Origin: Chryseobacterium sp. Leaf405
GTDB lineage: Bacteria > Bacteroidota > Bacteroidia > Flavobacteriales > Weeksellaceae
Direction of reading: 5' to 3'
Assembly (NCBI RefSeq): GCF_001425355.1
Contig: NZ_LMQN01000001.1
Location: 372,490 to 436,489, forward strand
Length of the DNA: 64,000 nt
In this document: positions 1 to 9,009 of the stretch, piece after piece
Layout: each line of letters starts with the position of its first letter
Position numbering within the stretch: the first letter of the stretch is position 1
Notes under the pieces: model-generated
What the model was told of the DNA's origin: nothing
The model's database searches: none
The model's input: the letters and a program-made list of their open reading frames with translations, nothing else
Made by a program: the position numbers and the translations under genes

Positions 1-673
1 CTTTCAGAAACGAAGATTTTACTCTTACATCATTCAAAATTTCATTGGAATAGAAATCGTAATATCCATTTACTTTAAACTGATTCACTCTTTGATCCAA
101 GTCTACATCGCCTGGCTGCAACGCATAAATACCGTAATAATTGTAGCTGTTTAAGCCATATTCAGCATTCAGGTTAAACTTTCCTTTGTCTCCATAAGAA
201 TTTAGAAAAGCCCCTAATGTCGTTGAACTTTGTTTAGAATCCCAATCGTATTCTTTTTTCAAACCCTGAGTTGAAAGAAAATGTACGTCCGCTCCTACTT
301 CAAGCTTATTTTGGAGTGTTTTTGAAATGTTCATATCTCCTAATATCTTCCCGTAATTCCCCATTCCGAATTGCAGATAATTGTTCTGAGCCGATCCTTC
401 AAATTTCGGAGTTACATCCTGTCCCTGAATCGTTGAAGTTTTGAAATCCGAAACTGCAGGAACATCCGTAATGGTGTATTGTACAGGATTTTGAGATTTT
501 TCTTCTGGTGGATAATTTTTAATGGTTTCCACAGAAGTTTTCTTTTTTTCGATCTTTTTTACTTCCGGTTCTCTTTTTTTATTAAGAATCAGTTTTTCTT
601 CTTTGATCTGGGAAAACGCAACCGACGAAAACCCTAAAAATATAATGGATAATAATTGAATTCTTTTGTTCAT
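1..673 (-). CDS. Outer-membrane beta-barrel protein (5' part; runs off the left edge)
   Basis: The reading frame opens at an ATG (complement of 671-673) and stays open to base 1, so about 224 N-terminal residues are present. It starts with a Sec signal peptide (MNKRIQLLSIIFLGFSSVAFSQ) and then a Lys/Glu-rich stretch. The rest has alternating polar/aromatic strands with many Asn, Tyr and Gly (for example NYYGIYALQPGDVD), which is typical of a Bacteroidota outer-membrane barrel. It lies 85 bp downstream of the TPR gene on the same strand, so the two are probably co-transcribed. No TonB box or plug domain can be confirmed in the visible part. It could be a TonB-dependent-receptor-like barrel or a plain porin. 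The C-terminus is outside the window. Confidence 0.7.
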   Translation of the reverse strand, partial: MNKRIQLLSIIFLGFSSVAFSQIKEEKLILNKKREPEVKKIEKKKTSVETIKNYPPEEKSQNPVQYTITDVPAVSDFKTSTIQGQDVTPKFEGSAQNNYLQFGMGNYGKILGDMNISKTLQNKLEVGADVHFLSTQGLKKEYDWDSKQSSTTLGAFLNSYGDKGKFNLNAEYGLNSYNYYGIYALQPGDVDLDQRVNQFKVNGYYDFYSNEILNDVRVKSSFLK

Positions 674-758
674 TACTTTTTGTATTTAAGCATTTGAGTA
701 AAAAATATTAATGATTTCAAATCATAGTACTTTCTACGGTAATACATTAGTACGCTTT

Positions 759-3722
759 TTACTTTTTAATCGACTTCTTAACCTCTTTAGCTTCAGCTAC
801 AATTTCAGGGAAATCTTTATAATTTTCAATGATCTGGTCACAAGTGTAACTTGCCTGATAATTATCTTTCAAGCCCACATAATTCTTAGCCATCAGCACC
901 AGCGCTTTTGCACCCCAATATTCTTCGGAAGCATAGTTATTTGCCAGTTTGAAGATCGTTTCATTAGAAGATTTAAAGGCTTTTCCTTTGTTTTGATAGA
1001 AAGCTTTTGCATACAACGCTTCTGCAGCAACCGATGTATTGGACGATTTTTCAAGAGAAGCATAAGCTGTTTGTGCATCTTTATCTTTTCCTGAATTCAT
1101 CAGGCTTCTTGCCTTGATTACTTTTGCTGTTTCAATAACTGCAACAGAATTTTTATTATTCGCAATTACCGCATCTGCTAATTTCTCAGCTTGAGAGAAA
1201 TTCTTTTCATCGGCATACAACTTCATCAATTCTACATTGGCGTAGTTTTTAACGCTTATGTCAGACGAGTTTTTGATATTTTCCAAATACTTTCTGGCTT
1301 CCGTATTATCTCCCTGCGCAATATAAATCTGTGCTAAACGGGTCTGCGCGTCATCCTGATAATCATTCTGAACATTGGCAACATCCTGTAAAACCAACAG
1401 TGCTTTTGTTGTATTTTTTGTCTGATAATAACTTTCTCCAAGCTCGTATTTAGCCTGATAAAGTCCTTCTCCGGTCGGATTTTGCGTTAAATATTTCTCG
1501 TAATAAGAAATTGCATTTTTATAATCTTTCTTAATGAAATATTGCTTAGCAGTTGATAAATTAATTTCATCAATTTCCGCAACATCCACATTAATACCGA
1601 TATTTTTAGCAAAACTTTCATATCCTGCAACATCACCGTTTTTCGTAAAAATTGGTTTTGCAGCCTGAACTATTTTTTCTGCGTAAGCTGTATTTTTATA
1701 CTGATCACCAAGAGATCTCAATTCAGACAACGCTTTATCACTTTGGTTCTGATCGATATAATTCTGAGCTCTGTAAATCGAAGCATTGGCAACCAGGTCT
1801 TTATCAGACGAAGTTTTAATCACTTTATTAAAGAAATCATTCGAATTCGAAAAATCATCCTGTGCCGCATAAGCTGTTCCTATTTCGTACTGAGCATCGT
1901 CATAATAATCAGACCCCGGATATTTCGATAAAAGATTTTTTAAGTTGGTAATTTTTGCCTGCGTATCACCTTTAAATCCTAAAGCCATTGCTTTCTGGTA
2001 TAAAGTATAATCCGTTGCATCTTCATTTTTATCATAAATGGCAATCGCTTCGTTCAGATTGTTATTGGCATAATTAATATCTGCCAAACGAAGTTCTGCA
2101 TCATTTTTAAACTCAGATTTCGGATTCGTCAAATACTGTTTGAAATACGTTTCCGCCTGATCGAATTTTTTAGATTTAAAATAAGCATATCCCAAATCAT
2201 AAGGCAATTGCTGCTTTTCAGGGAAAGTTTCGTTCAGTAATTTTTCATAACGAGCAATTGCAGACGGATAATTTCCTTTTTGATAATATACCTGCCCCAA
2301 CCAATACAGTGCTCTGTTATTGAATTCTTTATTGATATTAAAGCCTAAACTTCTTAAGAAATACTGTTCCGCTTCATCATAATTTCCTTTGTTGAACTCT
2401 TCCGTTCCCAATAAATAAGAAACTTCCTGATCTATTTTATCAATTTCGGGTATTGAATTCTGTAATCTGTCGATTGCATTCAACGTTTCCTTATAATTTC
2501 CTGAATACAGATAAGATTTCACCAAGAGAGATCTCATTTCGGAAGCATTGCCCGCATTCTGATTTTCATTAATGTATTTCTGAATTACTGTTGAAGCACT
2601 TTCAAACGGGTTACCGATGTCGTAACTCAATTTTGCGTATTGTTCGTGCGCCAGTTTTTTCACTTTCGGATCGTAATTCATCTGATAAGACGAACGGAAA
2701 GCTGATAAAGCTTCCTGCTTTTTACCAACCGCCAGATAAGCATTTCCAAGTTGGTAATAGGCGTTCTGAGCTAAGGCAGAATTGCTGTTCAACAATTGAT
2801 TATAATAGGAAACCGCTTCATCATATTTTTTAAGCTGCGCTGCAACAAATCCCATTTCATACAAATCGTTTTCGGATGGATTTTGCTGAACACTCAGATA
2901 ATCTTTCAAATGAGGATATGCCGAAGTGTAATCATTTTTCATGAAATAACTTTCACCAATGATTTTGTGAACTTCCGCTTTATAAGACTCTGAAATATCT
3001 TCATTCAACAACGCTGTTCCTTCAGAAATTGCCTTGTCATAATCCTTATCATTATAATACATCTGAACGTAGTAAGGACGAACCAACTTAGAATATTTCG
3101 GCTGGTCTTTTACAGAATCAAAATACTGAAACGCTTTATCATTCTGTCGGTTTGAATAATACAAATGTCCCAACATATAAGCAATATCTCCTTTTTGAGT
3201 ATTGTCTGCCGTTTTGTAGGCTTCTTCCAACGCATCAGTCGCCCCTTTAGAATCACCCATCATGAATTTTGCATAACCCAATTTCAGAATATACTGTGTA
3301 TTTTCTTCTTTTGAAAGTTGATACTGATTAACTTTTTTCAACGTTTCCAAAGCTTTCTCAAAATCTTTTTTAGCCAGATAATAATCCGCCAACGGAAGAT
3401 TTGCCTGAGCAAAATACGCAGAATTCGGATATTCTTTCATGAAAGCAGTTAACCCTTCTTCCGCATGATTTTTCTGAAGGATCACTCCAATGATGTTATC
3501 AAAAAACTGAGCTGCCTCTTTTCTCGATCTCGACAAATTTTGATTATAAAAATATTGTCTCGCATATTCGTATTGGGAAGCGTTGTATATTTTAGTCTGA
3601 TAAAGATTTTCAGCCAGATTAAATCTGTAATTTTCCTGTTGTGTAAAGTATTGAGACTGTTGTGCCTCGGAAATCCCGAAATAAAACACAGCCGCCGCTA
3701 AAAGTATTTTTTTTGATCTCAT
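759..3722 (-). CDS. Large secreted tetratricopeptide-repeat protein
   Basis: About 987 residues. A signal peptide (MRSKKILLAAAVFYFGISEA) is followed by an almost unbroken solenoid of TPR units with Gly-Tyr-Ala and Ala-x-x-x-Tyr signatures (for example YELGESYYQTKN, YDLGYAYFKSKK). No catalytic domain is visible. TPR solenoids bind proteins, and secreted examples of this size in Bacteroidota are usually periplasmic or outer-membrane-associated scaffolds. The longest open frame begins at a TTG (3731), but the ATG at 3722 starts directly on the signal peptide and is preferred. The downstream partner on the same strand is an outer-membrane barrel gene, which suggests a shared envelope function. 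The substrate is unknown. Confidence 0.85.
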   Translation of the reverse strand: MRSKKILLAAAVFYFGISEAQQSQYFTQQENYRFNLAENLYQTKIYNASQYEYARQYFYNQNLSRSRKEAAQFFDNIIGVILQKNHAEEGLTAFMKEYPNSAYFAQANLPLADYYLAKKDFEKALETLKKVNQYQLSKEENTQYILKLGYAKFMMGDSKGATDALEEAYKTADNTQKGDIAYMLGHLYYSNRQNDKAFQYFDSVKDQPKYSKLVRPYYVQMYYNDKDYDKAISEGTALLNEDISESYKAEVHKIIGESYFMKNDYTSAYPHLKDYLSVQQNPSENDLYEMGFVAAQLKKYDEAVSYYNQLLNSNSALAQNAYYQLGNAYLAVGKKQEALSAFRSSYQMNYDPKVKKLAHEQYAKLSYDIGNPFESASTVIQKYINENQNAGNASEMRSLLVKSYLYSGNYKETLNAIDRLQNSIPEIDKIDQEVSYLLGTEEFNKGNYDEAEQYFLRSLGFNINKEFNNRALYWLGQVYYQKGNYPSAIARYEKLLNETFPEKQQLPYDLGYAYFKSKKFDQAETYFKQYLTNPKSEFKNDAELRLADINYANNNLNEAIAIYDKNEDATDYTLYQKAMALGFKGDTQAKITNLKNLLSKYPGSDYYDDAQYEIGTAYAAQDDFSNSNDFFNKVIKTSSDKDLVANASIYRAQNYIDQNQSDKALSELRSLGDQYKNTAYAEKIVQAAKPIFTKNGDVAGYESFAKNIGINVDVAEIDEINLSTAKQYFIKKDYKNAISYYEKYLTQNPTGEGLYQAKYELGESYYQTKNTTKALLVLQDVANVQNDYQDDAQTRLAQIYIAQGDNTEARKYLENIKNSSDISVKNYANVELMKLYADEKNFSQAEKLADAVIANNKNSVAVIETAKVIKARSLMNSGKDKDAQTAYASLEKSSNTSVAAEALYAKAFYQNKGKAFKSSNETIFKLANNYASEEYWGAKALVLMAKNYVGLKDNYQASYTCDQIIENYKDFPEIVAEAKEVKKSIKK

Positions 3723-3973
3723 TAATATCAAATTTTAAAATGTTTTAACCTCAGAATCAGGGCCATATATTTTAAACTTAAAGTGGGTTTTATCCACATT
3801 TCATCAACGAAAATATCGAAAAGATATTGCATATACAAGCGTTTTAACATATTGTTGATAACTACAATCTTTTTTAATAGTTGTTAACTTTCCCGTAAGA
3901 AATTTTAAGATTTCCTTAATTATTTCTCAGAAATAATTACATTTGCTTTTTTCGAAATCAAATATAGAATTGA
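3723..3973. other. Divergent intergenic region with two DnaA-box-like 9-mers
   Basis: This 251-bp AT-rich spacer separates the minus-strand TPR operon from the plus-strand permease. It contains a perfect DnaA-box sequence TTATCCACA at 3790-3798 and a one-mismatch copy on the other strand (TGTTGATAA at 3853-3861). A TAnnTTTG box for the permease lies at 3938-3945. No gene is seen in it. The boxes may be a DnaA-regulated site or chance; there is no dnaA or other replication gene nearby to support an origin. Confidence 0.35.
3938..3945 (+). promoter_or_regulatory. Candidate -7 promoter box of the permease
   Basis: TACATTTG matches the Bacteroidota -7 consensus TAnnTTTG and lies 28 bp before the permease ATG, giving a leader of roughly 20 nt. 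No clear TTG is seen at -33. Confidence 0.45.
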
Positions 3974-5644
3974 ATGAATCAACTTTTTAGAAGGAAAAAC
4001 TATTCAGAAACAGATACATCCACCGATTTAGCAAGAGTTTTGGGTGTTTGGGATATCGTTTTTTTTGGTATTGCGGCGATTATAGGAGCAGGAAGTTTCA
4101 GCAGTTTGGGAGAAGCCGTTTTCAGAGGCGGTCCCGGTGTTATTTTACTATATTTGATCTGCGGTTTTGCCTGCGGTTTTACAGCATTGTGCTACGCAGA
4201 ATTTGCCAGTAGAATTCCTACAGCTGGTTCCGCTTATACTTATGCCTATGCCAGTTTCGGAGAATTAATTGCCTGGATTATCGGCTGGGCTTTGATTATG
4301 GAATATTCTTTCGGAAATATATATGTTGCCTTTTCATGGTCAGATTATTTTACCAGTTTTCTGCATCGTTTAGGAATGCATATCCCTGATTATCTTACAT
4401 GTAGTTACACCGAAGCCAAGAAAGCTTTCATGAATGGATCGGAGAACAAAGAATTACTAAATGCCTGGCAAACAGCTCCGTTATTAGGAAGTTTAAAGGT
4501 TATTTTTGATCTGCCGGCTTTGGTCATCAATGGTTTAATTACCTGGTTGTGTTATGTTGGCGTTAAAGAAAGTAAGAATTTCAATAACTCATTGGTCATC
4601 TTAAAATTAGCCGTTATTGTTTTGGTTATTTTGGTGGGATTCTCTTATATTAATACAGAAAACTGGACTCCAATAAGCCCTGAAACAGGAACACCATCCT
4701 TCATGCCGAATGGTTTTGTCGGTGTAATGAGTGCCGTTTCAGGAGTTTTCTTTGCTTATATCGGTTTTGATGCATTAAGCGTACTTTCTGAAGAAACTAA
4801 AGACCCTCAAAAAACATTGCCCAAAGGAATGATTATCTCTTTGGTTCTGTGTACCGTAATCTACATCGCATTAACTTTAGTATTAACAGGAATGGTGGAT
4901 TACAAGAAGTTTGACGGTGTTGGAGATCCGCTTTCATTTATTTTTGAAAAAGGAAACGCCAACGTTGCCTGGATGGAATTAACAGTCTCATTCATTGCTA
5001 TTGTTGCCATTACAACCGTATTATTGGTTTTCCAGATGGGTCAGCCGAGAATCTGGTACGCAATGAGCCGTGATGGTTTGATGCCTAAAAAATTTCAGAC
5101 CGTACATCCGAAATACAAAACACCTGCATTTGCAACGATTGTTACGGGTATTGTTGTCGGAATCCCTATTTTGTTTACAGACAAATCTTTCATCTTAGAT
5201 TTCACAAGTATCGGAACAATTTTCGCATTCGTATTGGTTTGCGCCGGAGTTTTAATGCTTCCTCCAAAAGAGAAAATCAAAGGAAGATTCCATTTACCAT
5301 ATATCAACGGAAAATTTATTTTCCCGGTAATTATCATTGGCGGATTGGTTTTCTTTTACTTCTGGCAGCCTGAATTTTTTGATAATTTAATGAAATGGGA
5401 CGATCCTAAAGAAGGTGAATTCAGAGCTTCTATTTTCTTCTTCATCTTGGTTAATTTAATTCTTTCTATTTGGACTTTCGTCAAAAATCTTTCATTAATT
5501 CCGTTAATCGGGTTGAGTTCATGCCTATACCTTCTTACCGGAATGAGCCATGACAACTGGTTCTGGTTCGGACTTTGGTTTGCGATAGGTTTAGTCATTT
5601 ATTTCTTCTACGGATATAAAAACAGTAAATTGAGAAAAATCTAA
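3974..5644 (+). CDS. Amino-acid permease (APC superfamily)
   Basis: 556 residues with about 12-14 hydrophobic segments. The N-terminal segment has the APC hallmark GAGSFSSLGEAV in the unwound TM1 region. It continues with ELIAWIIGWALIMEYSFGN, and a conserved block FFAYIGFDALSVLSEETKDPQ sits in the middle. These match the cationic-amino-acid/YfnA-type branch of APC transporters, which import amino acids by proton symport. There is a larger than usual loop around residues 130-170. The gene is monocistronic: it is divergent from the TPR operon and ends in a strong hairpin terminator. The substrate cannot be read from the sequence. Confidence 0.9.
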   Translation: MNQLFRRKNYSETDTSTDLARVLGVWDIVFFGIAAIIGAGSFSSLGEAVFRGGPGVILLYLICGFACGFTALCYAEFASRIPTAGSAYTYAYASFGELIAWIIGWALIMEYSFGNIYVAFSWSDYFTSFLHRLGMHIPDYLTCSYTEAKKAFMNGSENKELLNAWQTAPLLGSLKVIFDLPALVINGLITWLCYVGVKESKNFNNSLVILKLAVIVLVILVGFSYINTENWTPISPETGTPSFMPNGFVGVMSAVSGVFFAYIGFDALSVLSEETKDPQKTLPKGMIISLVLCTVIYIALTLVLTGMVDYKKFDGVGDPLSFIFEKGNANVAWMELTVSFIAIVAITTVLLVFQMGQPRIWYAMSRDGLMPKKFQTVHPKYKTPAFATIVTGIVVGIPILFTDKSFILDFTSIGTIFAFVLVCAGVLMLPPKEKIKGRFHLPYINGKFIFPVIIIGGLVFFYFWQPEFFDNLMKWDDPKEGEFRASIFFFILVNLILSIWTFVKNLSLIPLIGLSSCLYLLTGMSHDNWFWFGLWFAIGLVIYFFYGYKNSKLRKI

Positions 5645-5665
5645 GCTTCAGATAAATAAAAACTT

Positions 5666-5704
5666 AAAAGGCAAAATTGTACATCACAGTTTTGCCTTTT
5701 TTAT
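5666..5704 (+). terminator. Rho-independent terminator after the permease
   Basis: A 13-bp stem (AAAGGCAAAATTG pairing with CAGTTTTGCCTTT, one mismatch) is closed by a short loop and followed by a T-rich run. It starts 22 bp after the permease stop. Confidence 0.8.
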
Positions 5705-5762
5705 TTCATGATAACATTGGCGGAATTATTGCTTATTCTTTAAAGTTTAAACTAAAAATGCC

Positions 5763-6098
5763 ATGTCTGAAAGAATAAAAACATTTAAAGAATTTTATCA
5801 GTTTTACCTTACTGAACACAGTAAAATGGGAACAAGAATTTTTCATTTCCTGGGAACACTTTTAGTGTTTTTTGTTGTAGGATATGTAATTTATTCCGGT
5901 AAAGAGCGTTTTCTATGGTATGTTCCTATTTTCGGCTATGGATTTGCCTGGTTGAGCCATGCAATTATCGAAAAAAATACACCCGCAACTTTTAAATATC
6001 CGATTTGGTCTTTAATTTCAGACTTTAAATTATTTTTTGAATTACTTATCAGAAAACAGAAATTCTCAGGAATTAAGACTGAAAAGGCATCAGAATAA
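5763..6098 (+). CDS. Mpo1-like (DUF962) membrane protein
   Basis: 111 residues. The family signature is visible: FKEFYQFYLTEHSKMGTRIFHFLG near the N-terminus, two hydrophobic segments (about 30-43 and 51-66), and WLSHAIIEKN. In yeast Mpo1 this fold is an iron-dependent dioxygenase acting on 2-hydroxy fatty acids. The histidines in the matching positions here are H19, H28 and H66. The bacterial function is not established. It is a separate unit between a terminator and a convergent dgt gene (24 bp between stops). Confidence 0.8.
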   Translation: MSERIKTFKEFYQFYLTEHSKMGTRIFHFLGTLLVFFVVGYVIYSGKERFLWYVPIFGYGFAWLSHAIIEKNTPATFKYPIWSLISDFKLFFELLIRKQKFSGIKTEKASE

Positions 6099-6121
6099 CT
6101 ATGACCTATAATAAATAGAAA

Positions 6122-7480
6122 TTACACCGTCATTCCGATGTCGATTCCTTTGATTTTTCTGTAAAGATCGGTAGCATAATTATCCGTCATTCCGGAAACA
6201 AAATCGATGACGCCTAAAACTTTCTGATAATCGGTTCCGTCTTCATATACAAACTGTTGCGGAAGAAGTTTTAATGCCATTTTATCATATGATTTTCTAG
6301 TGTCTTTCGACTTTAAAATTGAAGGAATAAAGTGATCCAGCAACTCATACATAACATTATAACCTGCATTTTCGATCTCTACAACGGCTTTATGATTATA
6401 AATTTTTGCAATAGAGAATTTTTCAATTTCCTTTAATGCAGCATTTTCAGACTTATACATATCAAGGAAAGCTTTATCTAATTTTCCTTCCATAATGGTT
6501 TCAAAGTTTTGTTTATACATTTCAAGAGATTTATTGATTAATGCATTAATCACTTTTGCTCTTAAATAAGAAATTTTTTCGTTGTCATTACCAATTGACA
6601 CCAATTTATCCTTTACCCTTTTAATATCATCAGTTTCAGATTTTACGAGTTCAAAGAACAGGTTTTCGCAGTCAGCCGTGGAAACAATCCCCAATCGGTG
6701 AGCATCTTCCATGTCAATAATATTATAGCAAATATCGTCTGCCGCCTCAACCAGCCAAACGAATGGATGTCTTTTGAAAATATGAGGTTCTTCGTTTTCT
6801 GAAATTAAATTTGTTCCTTTTGCAATTTCAAGAAAAATATCCTTTTCATTTTGAAAAAACCCGAACTTTTTTCTGTGAAGAATTGATTTATCTCTGGCAA
6901 TTGCCTCACATGGATATTTAGCAATACTTGCCAACGTTGCAAATGTCAGCTGAATTCCGCCCGCATCTTTACCTTGCTGCTGTTGTGCCAACACTCTGAT
7001 TGCATTGGCATTTCCTTCAAAATTCACCAAATCTGCCCACTCTTTTTCATTGAATTTAGACTTTATTTCATTCTCATTTCTTTCAAAATAACTGGCAATC
7101 GCATCCTCACCTGAATGTCCGAACGCAGGATTTCCCACATCATGACAAAGACAAGCCGCTGCAATTACATTTCCTAAATTATGAAGATAAAAATTTCTGG
7201 AATCTTCCGTTAAATCATTTTTAAACTGATCATGAATAAATTCTCCGATAACACTACCCAAACTTCTCCCAACCGAAGAAACCTCCAGCGAATGCGTCAA
7301 ACGATTATGCACAAAAACACTGCCCGGAAGCGGAAAAACCTGCGTTTTATTTTGCAGTCTGCGGAAAGCCGATGAAAATATAATTCTGTCAAAATCTCTC
7401 TGAAAATCTGTTCTTGAAGCCTTTGTCTGTGGATTGTTTCCTGTACGCTGATTGGTGAAAATCTGGTTTAAGTTCATCAT
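6122..7480 (-). CDS. dgt: Deoxyguanosinetriphosphate triphosphohydrolase
   Basis: 452 residues. It belongs to the HD-domain dNTPase family, which hydrolyses dGTP (and often other dNTPs) to the nucleoside and triphosphate. The N-terminal block FQRDFDRIIFSSAFRRLQNKTQV and the metal-binding motif CHDVGNPAFGHSGE (H113, D114) are diagnostic, as is the later EAADDICYNIIDMEDAH segment with its second Asp. Length is typical for the long Dgt type. Two adjacent ATG codons (7480 and 7477) could each serve as the start. The gene is divergent from the glycosylase gene, with 68 bp between starts. Confidence 0.92.
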   Translation of the reverse strand: MMNLNQIFTNQRTGNNPQTKASRTDFQRDFDRIIFSSAFRRLQNKTQVFPLPGSVFVHNRLTHSLEVSSVGRSLGSVIGEFIHDQFKNDLTEDSRNFYLHNLGNVIAAACLCHDVGNPAFGHSGEDAIASYFERNENEIKSKFNEKEWADLVNFEGNANAIRVLAQQQQGKDAGGIQLTFATLASIAKYPCEAIARDKSILHRKKFGFFQNEKDIFLEIAKGTNLISENEEPHIFKRHPFVWLVEAADDICYNIIDMEDAHRLGIVSTADCENLFFELVKSETDDIKRVKDKLVSIGNDNEKISYLRAKVINALINKSLEMYKQNFETIMEGKLDKAFLDMYKSENAALKEIEKFSIAKIYNHKAVVEIENAGYNVMYELLDHFIPSILKSKDTRKSYDKMALKLLPQQFVYEDGTDYQKVLGVIDFVSGMTDNYATDLYRKIKGIDIGMTV

Positions 7481-7548
7481 TTTTCAAAATTACTTCAAAT
7501 TTTATTTTTTACGGAATAATATTTGAATTTTTCTTAAAAAATAAAGCT

Positions 7549-8283
7549 ATGCCTGAGGGTCCTACTATTGTTCTTATGAAAGAAAATCTGCAAAAATTTG
7601 TGGGTCAGAAAGTAACTGAAGTCGAAGGAAATTCAATTAAAGATCCGTCAGGAATTAAAAATGAAATTTTGAGAGAAATAAAAACTTTCGGCAAACAAAC
7701 TTACCTTATTTTTGATACTGTAAATATTAGAATTCATTTACTCATGTTCGGTTCTTACAGTTTATTTGAGAAAAAAGATCAAAAAGATAATTTACGTTTA
7801 GGATTAGCTTTTAATGATGGGGGAATGTATTTTTACACCTGCAATGTAAAACTTGTAGATTCTAAATTTTTATCAAAAATAGATTGGGAAGCTGACGTGA
7901 TGAGTGATGATTGGAATCCTGAAAAAGTGGAGGAAAAATTAAAATTAAATCCTAAAATGATGGTTTGCGATGCATTGATGGATCAGGATCTATTTTCCGG
8001 TGTTGGAAATATTATTAAAAACGAAGCGTTGTTTAGAATTGGTATTCATCCTGAAAGTCTGATTGGAAATTTACCTTCGAAAAAACTTGAAGAATTAATT
8101 GAGGAAGCAAGAAATTACAGTTTCGATTTCAAAAAATGGAAAAAAGCGAATGTTCTGAAAAAACATTTTCAGGTTTATCATCAAAAAAACTGTCCGAAAT
8201 GTGGTGCAGACATTATAAAAAAAGATACAGGTCATGGAAAACGGACAAGCTTTTTCTGTGAAAATGACCAGAAATTATACTGA
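7549..8283 (+). CDS. Fpg/Nei-family DNA glycosylase-AP lyase with an atypical zinc finger
   Basis: 244 residues. After the initiator Met the chain begins PEGP, placing the catalytic Pro at the N-terminus and Glu3 beside it, as in Fpg/Nei base-excision enzymes that remove oxidised bases and nick the backbone. The helix-two-turn-helix is clear (DLFSGVGNIIKNEALFR, residues 148-163). The C-terminal zinc-finger region has CPKC (C215, C218) and FFC (C237), but the expected fourth Cys is Asp240 (CEND). The intercalating Arg region (GKRTSFF) is kept. Zinc may therefore be bound with a non-Cys ligand or weakly. Nei-like assignment is more likely than MutM, but is not certain. Confidence 0.8.
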   Translation: MPEGPTIVLMKENLQKFVGQKVTEVEGNSIKDPSGIKNEILREIKTFGKQTYLIFDTVNIRIHLLMFGSYSLFEKKDQKDNLRLGLAFNDGGMYFYTCNVKLVDSKFLSKIDWEADVMSDDWNPEKVEEKLKLNPKMMVCDALMDQDLFSGVGNIIKNEALFRIGIHPESLIGNLPSKKLEELIEEARNYSFDFKKWKKANVLKKHFQVYHQKNCPKCGADIIKKDTGHGKRTSFFCENDQKLY

Positions 8284-8286
8284 GAA

Positions 8287-9009
8287 TTATTCCAAACTCA
8301 TAGAATCACCAAAATATGCTGTAAAAAAAGCATTTTTATACACTTCCCCTAGCGGAATTTCAGAATCGCCAATGTAGAGACTGTGCGTATCAAAAGAATC
8401 AATACAATCCGTATTCACTACATAAGATTTGCTTACGCGGATAAATTTGGGTGAAATAATTTTCTGATGAATAGTTTTTAGATTCATTGCGGTTATCAGT
8501 TTTTGATTTTGCGTATGGATAACGACATAATCTTTCAATGCTTCGATAAATTTTATCTCAGAAAAATTGGTTTTATAATATCTTCTTTCAGCTTTAATTA
8601 ATAAAAAATCGTTTGTATTGGATTCTACCGTATTTTTTACCGTATTATTGGATAATAATTGTTTATAAAGAACCGCTTTGCTGATTGCTTTTTCAAGTCT
8701 TTTTTTATCAACCGGTTTCAATAGATAATCTACTGCATCAAGTTCATAACTTTTCAATGCATATTGAGAATATGCTGTTGTAAAAATCACAAGACTATGC
8801 TTAGGAATCATTTTTGCGAAATCCAACCCAGTTACCAAAGGCATTTCAATATCCAAAAAAATAAGATCGGTTTCGTTTGTTTTGAGGAATTCCAAAGCTG
8901 CCGGAGCATTGGAAAACTCGCTTAGAATTTCCAATTTTGACACTTCATTGATTAGCGAACGCATTTCTGCTCTCGCCAAGGGTTCATCATCTACAACAAT
9001 ACAATTCAT
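8287..9009 (-). CDS. LytTR-family response regulator
   Basis: 240 residues. An N-terminal CheY-like receiver (phospho-acceptor D53 in LIFLDIEMPLVTGLDFA, conserved Lys in YLLKPVDKKRL) is followed by a LytTR DNA-binding domain from about residue 135 (FLLIKAERRYYKTNFSEI... KFIRVSKSYVVN). LytTR regulators bind pairs of short direct repeats. It overlaps the upstream kinase gene by 4 bp (ATGA), so the two form a translationally coupled two-component system. A likely target is the divergent two-gene unit starting at 10268. Confidence 0.93.
   Translation of the reverse strand: MNCIVVDDEPLARAEMRSLINEVSKLEILSEFSNAPAALEFLKTNETDLIFLDIEMPLVTGLDFAKMIPKHSLVIFTTAYSQYALKSYELDAVDYLLKPVDKKRLEKAISKAVLYKQLLSNNTVKNTVESNTNDFLLIKAERRYYKTNFSEIKFIEALKDYVVIHTQNQKLITAMNLKTIHQKIISPKFIRVSKSYVVNTDCIDSFDTHSLYIGDSEIPLGEVYKNAFFTAYFGDSMSLE

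Noticed and set aside
3723..3973. Chromosomal replication origin
   Set aside because: Only two DnaA-box-like 9-mers and no dnaA, dnaN or rpmH genes nearby; evidence too thin to call an origin.
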